From assembly GCA_964580405.1 (NCBI GenBank), contig CAZOKM010000068.1, positions 1-9,420 of the forward strand: a DNA stretch of 9,420 bases, in the 5' to 3' direction. A model generated the notes under the pieces. That model worked only from the letters and a program-made list of their open reading frames with translations. It was not told the origin of the DNA and made no database searches. The stretch is from JAGTRI01 sp964580405. Lineage in GTDB: Archaea > Thermoproteota > Bathyarchaeia > Bathyarchaeales > DTEX01. The translations under genes were made by a program, and so were the position numbers. Below are positions 1 to 5,669 of this stretch, in pieces (the stretch's first letter is position 1; the number at the start of each line of letters is the position of its first letter).

Positions 1-47
1 AACGTAAAGACGAACGAAACTCCATAGGTGCTAAGCTGAAGAACTAA
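1..47 (+). CDS. possible C-terminal tail of a rightward gene (partial)
   Basis: The frame beginning at base 3 is open from the left edge and ends at TAA 45-47, encoding a short basic tail (RKDERNSIGAKLKN). A hairpin plus T-run follows 13 bases later, which is what the end of a rightward transcript would look like. Fourteen residues are too few to identify a family. Another frame is open for eight codons and stops at TAG 25-27, so the frame choice rests only on the terminator-like element downstream. Confidence 0.3.
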   Translation, partial: RKDERNSIGAKLKN

Positions 48-59
48 GCATCAAAGGGA

Positions 60-88
60 AGAGGAAAATACTCCTCTCCTCCTTTTTT
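60..88 (+). terminator. hairpin plus T-run, candidate rightward terminator
   Basis: AGAGGA (60-65) and TCCTCT (72-77) form a 6-bp stem with a 6-base loop, followed by CCTCC and six T's (83-88). It lies in the convergent gap between a possible rightward gene end at 47 and the leftward methyltransferase end at 126. Archaea terminate mainly on U-tracts, so the T-run may matter more than the stem. Confidence 0.4.
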
Positions 89-125
89 ATATTCTCCTAT
101 TCTTTCAGGACTTATAATAATATTA

Positions 126-854
126 TTATTTTACTCCTTTTAGGTACCATGATTGTATTTTTGTCTTTATTCTTTCTTCGAGGGCGGGGTTAACCTCTAT
201 GCCTATACATCTTCTCCCCATCCGCAGACACACTTTCAGGGTTGTGCCGGAGCCCAGAACGGGGTCCACGACCAAGTCGCCCTTGTTTGATGACGTTGCC
301 ACGCATTTTTTGACCAGCCTTTCTGGGAGCTCGTTCCCCGCAGTTCGGACGCCCCGGTTGTAGGGTCTTTTGATGCTCCAAACGTCCTCGGCGTAGTGCT
401 GGGGCTTGTTGAACACGTAGTCCTTCGCGTCCTTGACGAGGAGTAGGAGGTGGTAGTGGGACGTCGTGAACCGCCTCTTCGTGAAGACGCCGAACTGGTA
501 CCGCCAGACGCAGTGATTCAGAACGTGGAACCCCGCTTCCTCTACGGCTCGGAGGACGGCGCCGAGGTTGTTCCAGCCCGAAAGCAGCCACATGCTCCCC
601 GAAGGCTTCAAAGCCGCATACGACCAGTTCATCAGGCTTCTCACGAATTCGGGGTACTCGCCGAGGGGCACCTCAGTGTAGGATAATGCGTCAGGCGTCC
701 TGTGGTATGTCTGCAGGTTCCCCCGAAAGTCGATGCCGAACGGCGGGTCGGCGAAAACAAGGTCTGCGGGTTCGTCGAGCTTGACGTTTCGAAAATCGTC
801 GAAGAATACTTTGTTGCCGTTCCCAAGCTCAATGGTACGAACCAAGCGTTTCAC
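126..854 (-). CDS. beta-class DNA methyltransferase (N6-adenine or N4-cytosine), solo
   Basis: A 242-residue SAM-dependent DNA amino-methyltransferase. The catalytic motif IV DPPF is at residues 36-39. The SAM-binding motif I, DPVLGSGTT, is at 197-205, with motif II RCIGIEVNP at 215-223 and a motif X-like NELPERLVKKC just before motif I. Motif IV preceding motif I defines the beta class. The usual motif I is DPFxGSGTT; here F is replaced by V. The protein is compact, leaving about 100 residues around 60-165 for target recognition. The start is GTG 852-854; no ATG is in frame nearby. A TATA-like tgataatatc lies 27-36 bases upstream on the minus strand, fitting a nearly leaderless message, although it could also be read through from the transaldolase 53 bases upstream. 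No restriction endonuclease is in the window, so it is probably a solo enzyme for epigenetic marking. Base specificity cannot be read from the sequence, and an RNA substrate is not excluded. Confidence 0.85.
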   Translation of the reverse strand: MKRLVRTIELGNGNKVFFDDFRNVKLDEPADLVFADPPFGIDFRGNLQTYHRTPDALSYTEVPLGEYPEFVRSLMNWSYAALKPSGSMWLLSGWNNLGAVLRAVEEAGFHVLNHCVWRYQFGVFTKRRFTTSHYHLLLLVKDAKDYVFNKPQHYAEDVWSIKRPYNRGVRTAGNELPERLVKKCVATSSNKGDLVVDPVLGSGTTLKVCLRMGRRCIGIEVNPALEERIKTKIQSWYLKGVK

Positions 855-880
855 ATCTCGCTGGTCATTAGGCAGACGAC

Positions 881-890
881 GATATTATCA
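881..890 (-). promoter_or_regulatory. TATA-like element for the methyltransferase
   Basis: Minus-strand tgataatatc is centred about 31 bases upstream of the GTG start at 854, predicting initiation within a few bases of the start codon. It sits in the AT-rich 53-base gap after the transaldolase stop. Confidence 0.35.
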
Positions 891-907
891 TCTATAAACT
901 ATTTACT

Positions 908-1747
908 TTATTTGCGGTTGAACAGGTCTCGGTACGGCGGGACGATGTCGGACGTGAAGCTCCGCATACCCTCGAACGTTTTGGCGTGCGCCACCATCCC
1001 CTGGATGACGTCGAAGGGCAGCGTCGCAATGTGGACTCCGAGCTCCGCCACCTCCCTCGCCTGGCGCGGGTTCCTAATGCTGGCGGCGATGACCTCAGTC
1101 TTGTAGCCGTAGTTCCTGTAGATTTTTAAGATTCTCGCCACGAGGTCGACTCCGCTCCAGACGCCGTTGTCCTGCCTAGACTCCGGATTCTTCGCTTCGC
1201 AGTCCTTCGCCGAGGGGTAGGCGCCGAAGTATGCGTCTTTCTTGAAGTCCGTATCCATCTTCAACCCCATATTCGTCCTTATGAAATCGTCTATTCTACC
1301 CGCGAACGGGCTCGCGTACGACGCTCCAGCCTTGGCTGCGAGAAGCGCCTGCTCAGGAGACATGACCAGGGTCACATTGACTGATATGCCGTCGCTGCTA
1401 AGCTGCTTCGTCGCCCTCAGCCCGTCGAACTGGTTGCCATCGCTTTCCTGCAGACTCGGGTTCACGGGTATCTTTATCGCGACGTTCCCGTGGGGGCTGA
1501 ACCTTTTATAGAGCAACCTTCCCTGGGCTACCATTTCGTCTACTGCTCCGCCTAGGACCTCGAGGCTGACGGGGCCTGGAGTGACCTTCACGATTTCCTC
1601 GATGTAATCGGCCATCGTGACCTTGCCCTGCCTTTTGTCCACGGCCTTCTTGATGAGCGACGGGTTAGTCGTCACGCCGTCCACTATTCCCCAGGAAACG
1701 GCGGTCCTGATTTCCTCAATCTCCGCGGTGTCAACGAAAATCTTCAT
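908..1747 (-). CDS. tal: transaldolase, TalC/fructose-6-phosphate aldolase-like, with an internal insertion
   Basis: A 279-residue class I aldolase of the small transaldolase/fructose-6-phosphate aldolase family, moving a dihydroxyacetone unit between sugar phosphates in the non-oxidative pentose phosphate pathway. Family marks are VDTAEIEEI at 5-13, VTTNPSLI at 25-32, VAIKIPVN at 89-96 carrying the Schiff-base lysine (K92), SPFAGRIDD at 146-154 and ASIRNPRQ at 222-229. The core ends normally near VPPYRDLF. Usual members are about 215-225 residues. The excess lies between IDDFIR and SGVDLVARIL (about 155-198), where the family normally has a short loop. The start is ATG 1745-1747, with AGGTGA at 1757-1762 nine bases upstream. 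It lies 37 bases downstream of radical SAM protein A, so co-transcription is likely. I cannot separate transaldolase from fructose-6-phosphate aldolase activity by eye. Confidence 0.9.
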   Translation of the reverse strand: MKIFVDTAEIEEIRTAVSWGIVDGVTTNPSLIKKAVDKRQGKVTMADYIEEIVKVTPGPVSLEVLGGAVDEMVAQGRLLYKRFSPHGNVAIKIPVNPSLQESDGNQFDGLRATKQLSSDGISVNVTLVMSPEQALLAAKAGASYASPFAGRIDDFIRTNMGLKMDTDFKKDAYFGAYPSAKDCEAKNPESRQDNGVWSGVDLVARILKIYRNYGYKTEVIAASIRNPRQAREVAELGVHIATLPFDVIQGMVAHAKTFEGMRSFTSDIVPPYRDLFNRK

Positions 1748-1756
1748 TTCGACAAC

Positions 1757-1779
1757 TCACCTTTACCGCATTCGGTAAA
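1757..1779 (-). promoter_or_regulatory. hairpin abutting the transaldolase Shine-Dalgarno
   Basis: Perfect 7-bp inverted repeat TTTACCG (1762-1768) / CGGTAAA (1773-1779) with a 4-base loop, in the gap between radical SAM A and the transaldolase. In the leftward message the stem is immediately followed by GGTGA, and the A of AGGTGA (1762-1757) is the last stem base. The ATG is nine bases further. It may set the upstream gene's mRNA end, tune ribosome access, or act as a DNA operator. Confidence 0.5.
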
Positions 1780-1784
1780 TGTGG

Positions 1785-2783
1785 CTACAGGCATAAATCC
1801 TTTTCAATCTCCGCCACCTCGCCTTCGCTGGGCTTCCTCGGAAAGTTGTACACAGTTCCGCCCGGGCGCTCATTGTAGTACGGCCTGTTGCACCCGGGGC
1901 AGCCAGAAGTCCTGAACGGCTCGCCGGACTCCACGATTTCGAACAAATCCGTTTTCGGGAGCCCAAAACCCGTCAATGTCCCTTCCTCGAAGGTCATTTT
2001 CTCGTATCGGGTTAGCTCTTGAGTTATAAGGTATTGTGCAACCTGCAGTCTACGATATGACCCAATCTGTGGCGGCGGGTTGTGCTCCATGACCGTGCCC
2101 GAGATGGGCGTGAAGGCGAAGACAGCGGGGTAGACGCCCATGTCGACGCATTCTTGAGTTAGTCTCACGAAGTCTTCCTCTTTCTCCCCAAGCCCGATTA
2201 TCAAGTGCGTGGAAACGTTGTTTCTCCCAAAAACCTGCAACGCGCCCCTCAACGCCCTCATGTGGCTACTCCACGTGTACGGTCCCCCAGCCGAGGCGCC
2301 CTTCAACTTGTCGAACAGCTCCTCAGTCGCAGCGTCCAAGGCAACACTCACGCGGTTGACGCCCGCCTCAGCGAGCTCCTGCATTCCTTTGCGGGACAGG
2401 GGCTGGCACGAGACCGAAATCGGTATCCCGCACTTTGCACGTATCGATTTGGTAATATTCACTAGGTCTTTTAAGACATTCGGGTAATTTAGGGATTGAA
2501 TACACGCTCTCTGGATGCTGCCTTTTGCGTAAGCTTTTACAATTCGTTCGAGGACTTCTTCGATGAGATATTCTGGCCAGACGACCCTCGAAAGCATGTC
2601 CGCCCTTCCGCTGCTCGTTTTTGACTGGGGGCAGAAGGCGCAGCTGGCGCAGCATTTTCCGCGTCTGTAGGTCAGCATGTAGATCGTTGTGGGCAAAGCG
2701 TCAATTCGGCTTCTGACCAAGCCTAGAATTGCGGCTGAGCCTACTGAAATCCTGATTTTTTCGGGCAGCTTTTTCTCCGGCAT
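1785..2783 (-). CDS. radical SAM protein A, LipS1/LipS2-type lipoyl synthase component (BioB-like)
   Basis: A 332-residue radical SAM enzyme. C44, C48 and C51 form the CX3CX2C site for the 4Fe-4S cluster that cleaves S-adenosylmethionine; C45 is an extra adjacent cysteine. The TIM-barrel region continues through SVALDAATEELFDKLKG (146-162), HLIIGLGE (193-200) and FTPISGT (224-230). Near the C-terminus GCPGCNRPYYNE (294-305) looks like a ligand set for an auxiliary cluster. Such proteins are often annotated as biotin synthase. In Thermococcus kodakarensis two of them (TK2109, TK2248) jointly act as lipoyl synthase, adding two sulfurs to the octanoyl group on the GcvH or E2 lysine. The partner here is probably radical SAM B at 4375-5373. 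I cannot say from memory which is LipS1 and which LipS2. The ATG at 2781-2783 is chosen because longer readings add a basic, low-complexity tail overlapping the flavodoxin gene. A TATA-like element lies about 30 bases upstream. Confidence 0.8.
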   Translation of the reverse strand: MPEKKLPEKIRISVGSAAILGLVRSRIDALPTTIYMLTYRRGKCCASCAFCPQSKTSSGRADMLSRVVWPEYLIEEVLERIVKAYAKGSIQRACIQSLNYPNVLKDLVNITKSIRAKCGIPISVSCQPLSRKGMQELAEAGVNRVSVALDAATEELFDKLKGASAGGPYTWSSHMRALRGALQVFGRNNVSTHLIIGLGEKEEDFVRLTQECVDMGVYPAVFAFTPISGTVMEHNPPPQIGSYRRLQVAQYLITQELTRYEKMTFEEGTLTGFGLPKTDLFEIVESGEPFRTSGCPGCNRPYYNERPGGTVYNFPRKPSEGEVAEIEKDLCL

Positions 2784-2809
2784 TTGTCTATCCTTCTTTT
2801 CCAGTGTCG

Positions 2810-2820
2810 TATAATAAAAG
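2810..2820 (-). promoter_or_regulatory. TATA-like promoter for radical SAM A
   Basis: Minus-strand cttttattata in the 44-base gap after the flavodoxin stop, centred about 32 bases upstream of ATG 2783. It predicts a start site about 5-8 bases before the ATG, so this gene can be transcribed separately from the flavodoxin gene. Confidence 0.45.
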
Positions 2821-2827
2821 TGTGCTT

Positions 2828-3322
2828 TCACGGTTGGCGCGTTGCTGTTGTTATTTTTGACGTGAATTCTTTTTGGGCTTCGTCGGCGTTTCCTTCTATA
2901 ACGTCTTCTTCGCTTAGCTCCAGAGTGGCAACTGGTTTTTTTCCGCATAGCCCTTCCATTTCTATAAAGGCTCGTTCGTTGCTTCCGTTCCCGCTTGTGC
3001 AGAAGAATGCCACTTTTTTGAATGCGGCTGATTTTTGTTTCACGTATGTTCTGACTGCGGGTGTCATGTTGTGGGACCACACTGGCGTCCCGATGATGAT
3101 GAGGCCATAGTTTTGGGGATCATTTTTCGGTTCTCTGATGACCGTGAGTCTTTTCAGCGTTGCATCCATTCCGCACCTAAAAAAGCTCAGAAAGCCTGTT
3201 CTGTTTTTTGTGTCGACGATTTCCTCGGTTTCTGAGCCCAGAAGAGACGCGATTTTGTCTGCGGCGAGCTTCGTCGTCCCAGTCCTCGAGTAGTAGACAA
3301 CCAGAATTTTCTTTCCGTTCAA
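2828..3322 (-). CDS. flavodoxin family protein
   Basis: A 164-residue single-domain flavodoxin-like protein that should bind FMN non-covalently and carry electrons in the cytoplasm. The N-terminal strand and phosphate loop read ILVVYYSRTGTT (6-17). The second FMN-contact loop is GTPVWSHNMTP (78-88), and a third segment FFCTSGNGSNE (106-116) matches the 90s-loop region of this fold. No other domain, signal peptide or membrane segment is visible. The start is TTG 3320-3322; there is an in-frame stop three codons upstream and no usable ATG before the phosphate loop, so TTG is well supported. It lies 44 bases upstream of radical SAM A on the same strand. Radical SAM enzymes need a low-potential reductant and flavodoxins commonly supply it, so it may serve the two radical SAM proteins; this is inference from position. 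An NAD(P)H:flavin or protoporphyrinogen oxidase-like role is an alternative. Confidence 0.85.
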   Translation of the reverse strand: MNGKKILVVYYSRTGTTKLAADKIASLLGSETEEIVDTKNRTGFLSFFRCGMDATLKRLTVIREPKNDPQNYGLIIIGTPVWSHNMTPAVRTYVKQKSAAFKKVAFFCTSGNGSNERAFIEMEGLCGKKPVATLELSEEDVIEGNADEAQKEFTSKITTATRQP

Positions 3323-3413
3323 CGTTAATCAAAATTCAAAATCGTTTGGGGTCTATTATGGGTTTCCGTAACGATTATAGGAGTCCGGAGCCTACTTTCG
3401 GTCGTTTCAAGGC
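3323..3413. promoter_or_regulatory. divergent intergenic promoter region
   Basis: The 91 bases between the flavodoxin TTG and the deoxyhypusine synthase ATG must hold promoters for both arms. A leftward candidate is minus-strand ccataatag (3353-3361), about 34 bases before the TTG. A rightward candidate is cgattatag (3372-3380), about 38 bases before ATG 3414. Neither is a strong TATA box. Confidence 0.35.
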
Positions 3414-4373
3414 ATGGAGACTGTTGAATTGGCTGCGGGTTACGAGGCTGTGAAGGACTTCCGCCTCCGCCGGGGCATGTCCGTCGACGAATTGGTTGGT
3501 CAGATGCGGGGTTCGTGGGGGTTCTCGGCTGAGAAGGTTGTGACGGGAATCGACGTCCTCGAAAGCATGGTTGCCGATGGGAAGTGCACCAAGTTCTTTT
3601 CGTTCCCCGCCTGCATCGTCGCAACTGGGACGAGGGGCGTCATCCGGGAGATGGTGAAGCGACGCTTCGCCGACGTCGTCGTGACGACTTGCGGGACGCT
3701 CGACCACGACTTGGCGCGGTGCTGGAAGGACTACTACCGTGGCTCGTTCAGCATGGACGACAGGCAGCTGCACAGGAAGAGCGTGAACCGCCTCGGCAAC
3801 GTCCTCGTGCCGAACGACAGCTATGGCATAATCATCGAGAAGAAGATGCAGGAGCTCCTCTCAGCCCTATGGGACGAGGGCGTCCGCGAATTGTCAAGCC
3901 GCGAGCTCTGCTGGAAAATCGGCGAACGATTATGCAATGAAGACTCTATCCTCTACTGGGCGGCGAAGAATAAGGTGCCCGTCTACATCCCCGGACTGAC
4001 AGACGGCGCCGTGGGTTACCAAGTTTGGCTCTTCAGCCAGGACCACAAGCTCAAAATCGACGTCTTGAAGGACGAGCAGGAGCTGAACGACGTGGTCTTC
4101 GACTCCAAGAGGACCGGAGCCTTCGTCGTCGGCGGTGGCATCTCGAAGCACCACGTCATCTGGTGGAACCAGTTCAAGGGCGGGCTCGACTACGCCGTCT
4201 ACGTCACCACGGCGGTCGAGTGGGACGGCAGCCTCTCAGGGGCTCAGGTCAGGGAAGCCGTCTCGTGGGGGAAGGTGAAGGAGTCCGCGAAGCAGGTGAC
4301 CATTGAAGGCGATGCTACGGTCCTTCTACCCCTGATGGTTGCGTCGCTTATTGAAAGGACGAAAGCCGACTAG
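3414..4373 (+). CDS. dys: deoxyhypusine synthase
   Basis: A 319-residue homologue of deoxyhypusine synthase, which uses NAD and spermidine to transfer an aminobutyl group onto one lysine of translation factor aIF5A, the first step to (deoxy)hypusine. The active lysine is K245 in GGGISKHHV (241-249), matching the conserved GGG-x-x-KHH site. Other marks are the NAD-binding region with ATGTRGVIREM (70-80), VTTCGTLDHD (90-99), NDSYG (134-138), GLTDGAVG (194-201) and DGSLSGA (271-277). Length is slightly shorter than eukaryotic enzymes (about 370) and normal for archaea. The start ATG 3414-3416 leaves a short N-terminus, with no better in-frame candidate. The stop TAG is one base from the next ATG, so it is probably co-translated with radical SAM B. 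No aIF5A gene lies in the window. Archaeal DHS-like paralogues with other substrates exist, but the intact KHH site favours the canonical reaction. Confidence 0.92.
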   Translation: METVELAAGYEAVKDFRLRRGMSVDELVGQMRGSWGFSAEKVVTGIDVLESMVADGKCTKFFSFPACIVATGTRGVIREMVKRRFADVVVTTCGTLDHDLARCWKDYYRGSFSMDDRQLHRKSVNRLGNVLVPNDSYGIIIEKKMQELLSALWDEGVRELSSRELCWKIGERLCNEDSILYWAAKNKVPVYIPGLTDGAVGYQVWLFSQDHKLKIDVLKDEQELNDVVFDSKRTGAFVVGGGISKHHVIWWNQFKGGLDYAVYVTTAVEWDGSLSGAQVREAVSWGKVKESAKQVTIEGDATVLLPLMVASLIERTKAD

Positions 4374-4374
4374 A

Positions 4375-5373
4375 ATGAGCCTTATGACCGACCGTGCTCA
4401 GTTACCCAACGATTTAGTGGAAAGAATAGAGCAAGCTCGGCTCATCAGCTGGAAGCATTTCGGCAAGAAAATCCACTTTTACGCGCCGGGTTTCGCCCAC
4501 TACGAGAACAGGTTCTTTCGGTCAAAGCGGAACGCCTTTCCATCGATTTCGGTTACGGGCAGTCGTTGTTCGTTGAACTGCAGCCACTGCGGAGGAAAGC
4601 TCTTGGAGACGATGATTCCCGCCAAGACTCCCCATGCCCTCGTCGAGACGTGCAGGAAGGTTAAGGCGAAGGGAGCCGTCGGCTGCCTGATCAGCGGCGG
4701 TTGCCTCCCTGACGGTTCGGTGCCACTCGGCGGTTTTATCGATGCGATTTCTGAAGCCAAAAAACTTGGGCTGAAGATTGTGGTTCACTCGGGCCTCGTG
4801 GACTCCGAGACGGCGAATGGGTTGAAGAGGGCGGGGGTTGACGTTGTTTCCATCGACATCTTGGGCTCCGAGGAGACGGCGAGGGAAGTTTACCACGTTG
4901 GCGCAACGGTTGAGGATTATCGCCAAAGCCTGCGCGCCCTGCGGTCTTCGGGGGTGCCGTTCACTCCGCACATCTTGGTCGGTCTGCACCACGGCAAGCT
5001 GAGGGGCGAGCTGGACGCCTTAAGGATGATTGCCGAGTCCAAGCCTTCAGCCCTGATCATCATCGCGTTTTTCCCGATCAGGGGGACGGTGATGGAGGAC
5101 GTTGAGCCGCCCTCCGCCGAAGCCGTCGCAGAGGTGCTTGTTGAAGCTAGGTCGCTCATGCCCAGCGTTCACATCGCATTAGGGTGTGCGAGACCAAAGG
5201 GTAGGCTCAGGTCTGAAATGGACATTCTGGCCGTCCAGTCGGGGGTGAATGCTGTTGCCTGCCCGACCGTTGATGGCATTGAGGCTGCGGAGAAACTGGG
5301 ACTGAAAACGTCGTTTTCTGGTTTGTGTTGTTCGCTGGTCTACGCTGACGCCGCGTTGGGGAACGGGAAGTGA
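4375..5373 (+). CDS. radical SAM protein B, LipS1/LipS2-type lipoyl synthase component (BioB-like)
   Basis: A 332-residue radical SAM protein. C65, C69 and C72 in SRCSLNCSHCGG form the CX3CX2C cluster site, and LISGGC (105-110) follows as the SAM-amino-contacting strand. The barrel continues through VVSIDILGS (157-165), HILVGLHHGKLRGE (199-212) and FFPIRGTVMEDVEPP (232-246). Cysteines that could hold a second cluster are C271, C296 and the pair C318-C319 in SGLCCSL. FFPIRGTVME parallels FTPISGTVME in radical SAM A, supporting common descent. It is probably the second subunit of the two-protein archaeal lipoyl synthase; a BioB-like or other sulfur-insertion role is possible. ATG 4375 lies one base after the dys stop, with AAAGGA inside dys; ATG 4384 is an alternative. 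Its 3' end overlaps the convergent small gene by 34 bp. Confidence 0.8.
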   Translation: MSLMTDRAQLPNDLVERIEQARLISWKHFGKKIHFYAPGFAHYENRFFRSKRNAFPSISVTGSRCSLNCSHCGGKLLETMIPAKTPHALVETCRKVKAKGAVGCLISGGCLPDGSVPLGGFIDAISEAKKLGLKIVVHSGLVDSETANGLKRAGVDVVSIDILGSEETAREVYHVGATVEDYRQSLRALRSSGVPFTPHILVGLHHGKLRGELDALRMIAESKPSALIIIAFFPIRGTVMEDVEPPSAEAVAEVLVEARSLMPSVHIALGCARPKGRLRSEMDILAVQSGVNAVACPTVDGIEAAEKLGLKTSFSGLCCSLVYADAALGNGK

Positions 5374-5630
5374 TTATTTCCCGATTTTCTTGCGCTTGAG
5401 ATGGCGCCCTTCACGGTGCTCATCATCTGGTCCTTGAGCTCCGAGTAGACCTCGCTGACTTGTCTGGCGTCTTCCCTCGTCATGCCGCCTTTGACGAGCT
5501 GTTTCTCGAAGGACCTCCTCGCCCTTCCGACGCGCCAGCCGAGGGTCAGCCACGCGGAGAGCAGGCTTCCCGACATCTTGAGGATGTAGTAGCTGCCTTT
5601 CAGCACGGTCGCGATTGTGCTCGCCTTCAA
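5340..5630 (-). CDS. small hypothetical protein with a hydrophobic segment and shared FxKxL motif
   Basis: A 96-residue protein I do not recognise. A moderately hydrophobic stretch (about 15-35, YILKMSGSLLSAWLTLGWRV) could lie in or on the membrane, followed by basic GRARR. Residues 41-62 (FEKQLVKGGMTREDARQVSEVY) match the neighbour at 5670-6032 without gaps. The C-terminal tail is polar and ends with NAASA. I choose TTG 5628-5630 because GGAGG (5639-5643) lies eight bases upstream; TTG 5643-5645 would add five residues but place that site inside the coding sequence. The previous gene's TAG is in the same frame 13 codons upstream of this start, so the two reading frames are separated by a single stop. 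The 3' end overlaps the end of radical SAM B by 34 bp on the opposite strand. Confidence 0.6.
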   Translation of the reverse strand: MKASTIATVLKGSYYILKMSGSLLSAWLTLGWRVGRARRSFEKQLVKGGMTREDARQVSEVYSELKDQMMSTVKGAISSARKSGNNHFPFPNAASA

Positions 5631-5638
5631 CGGGTTTT

Positions 5639-5643
5639 CCTCC
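5639..5643 (-). promoter_or_regulatory. Shine-Dalgarno GGAGG deciding the TTG start of the small gene
   Basis: Minus-strand GGAGG sits eight bases before TTG 5630. The only other in-frame start before it, TTG 5645, directly precedes this element and has no such site of its own. Confidence 0.55.
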
Positions 5644-5669
5644 AAAAAAAGGGTGGAGAAGAGGGAGTC

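Noticed and set aside
114..129. AT palindrome at the methyltransferase stop, with a similar one at 6158-6171 after the oxidoreductase stop
   Set aside because: Both are simple AATAAT-type sequences; palindromy is likely in such AT-rich stretches and no function can be argued.
190..591. Arg/Pro-rich overlapping frames in GC-rich genes (also 3584-3940, 4025-4306)
   Set aside because: They are frame shadows of the methyltransferase and deoxyhypusine synthase genes with biased composition and no motifs.
2784..3080. N-terminal extension of radical SAM A by 99 residues
   Set aside because: The extension is basic, low complexity and overlaps the flavodoxin gene; a TATA element lies before the downstream ATG.
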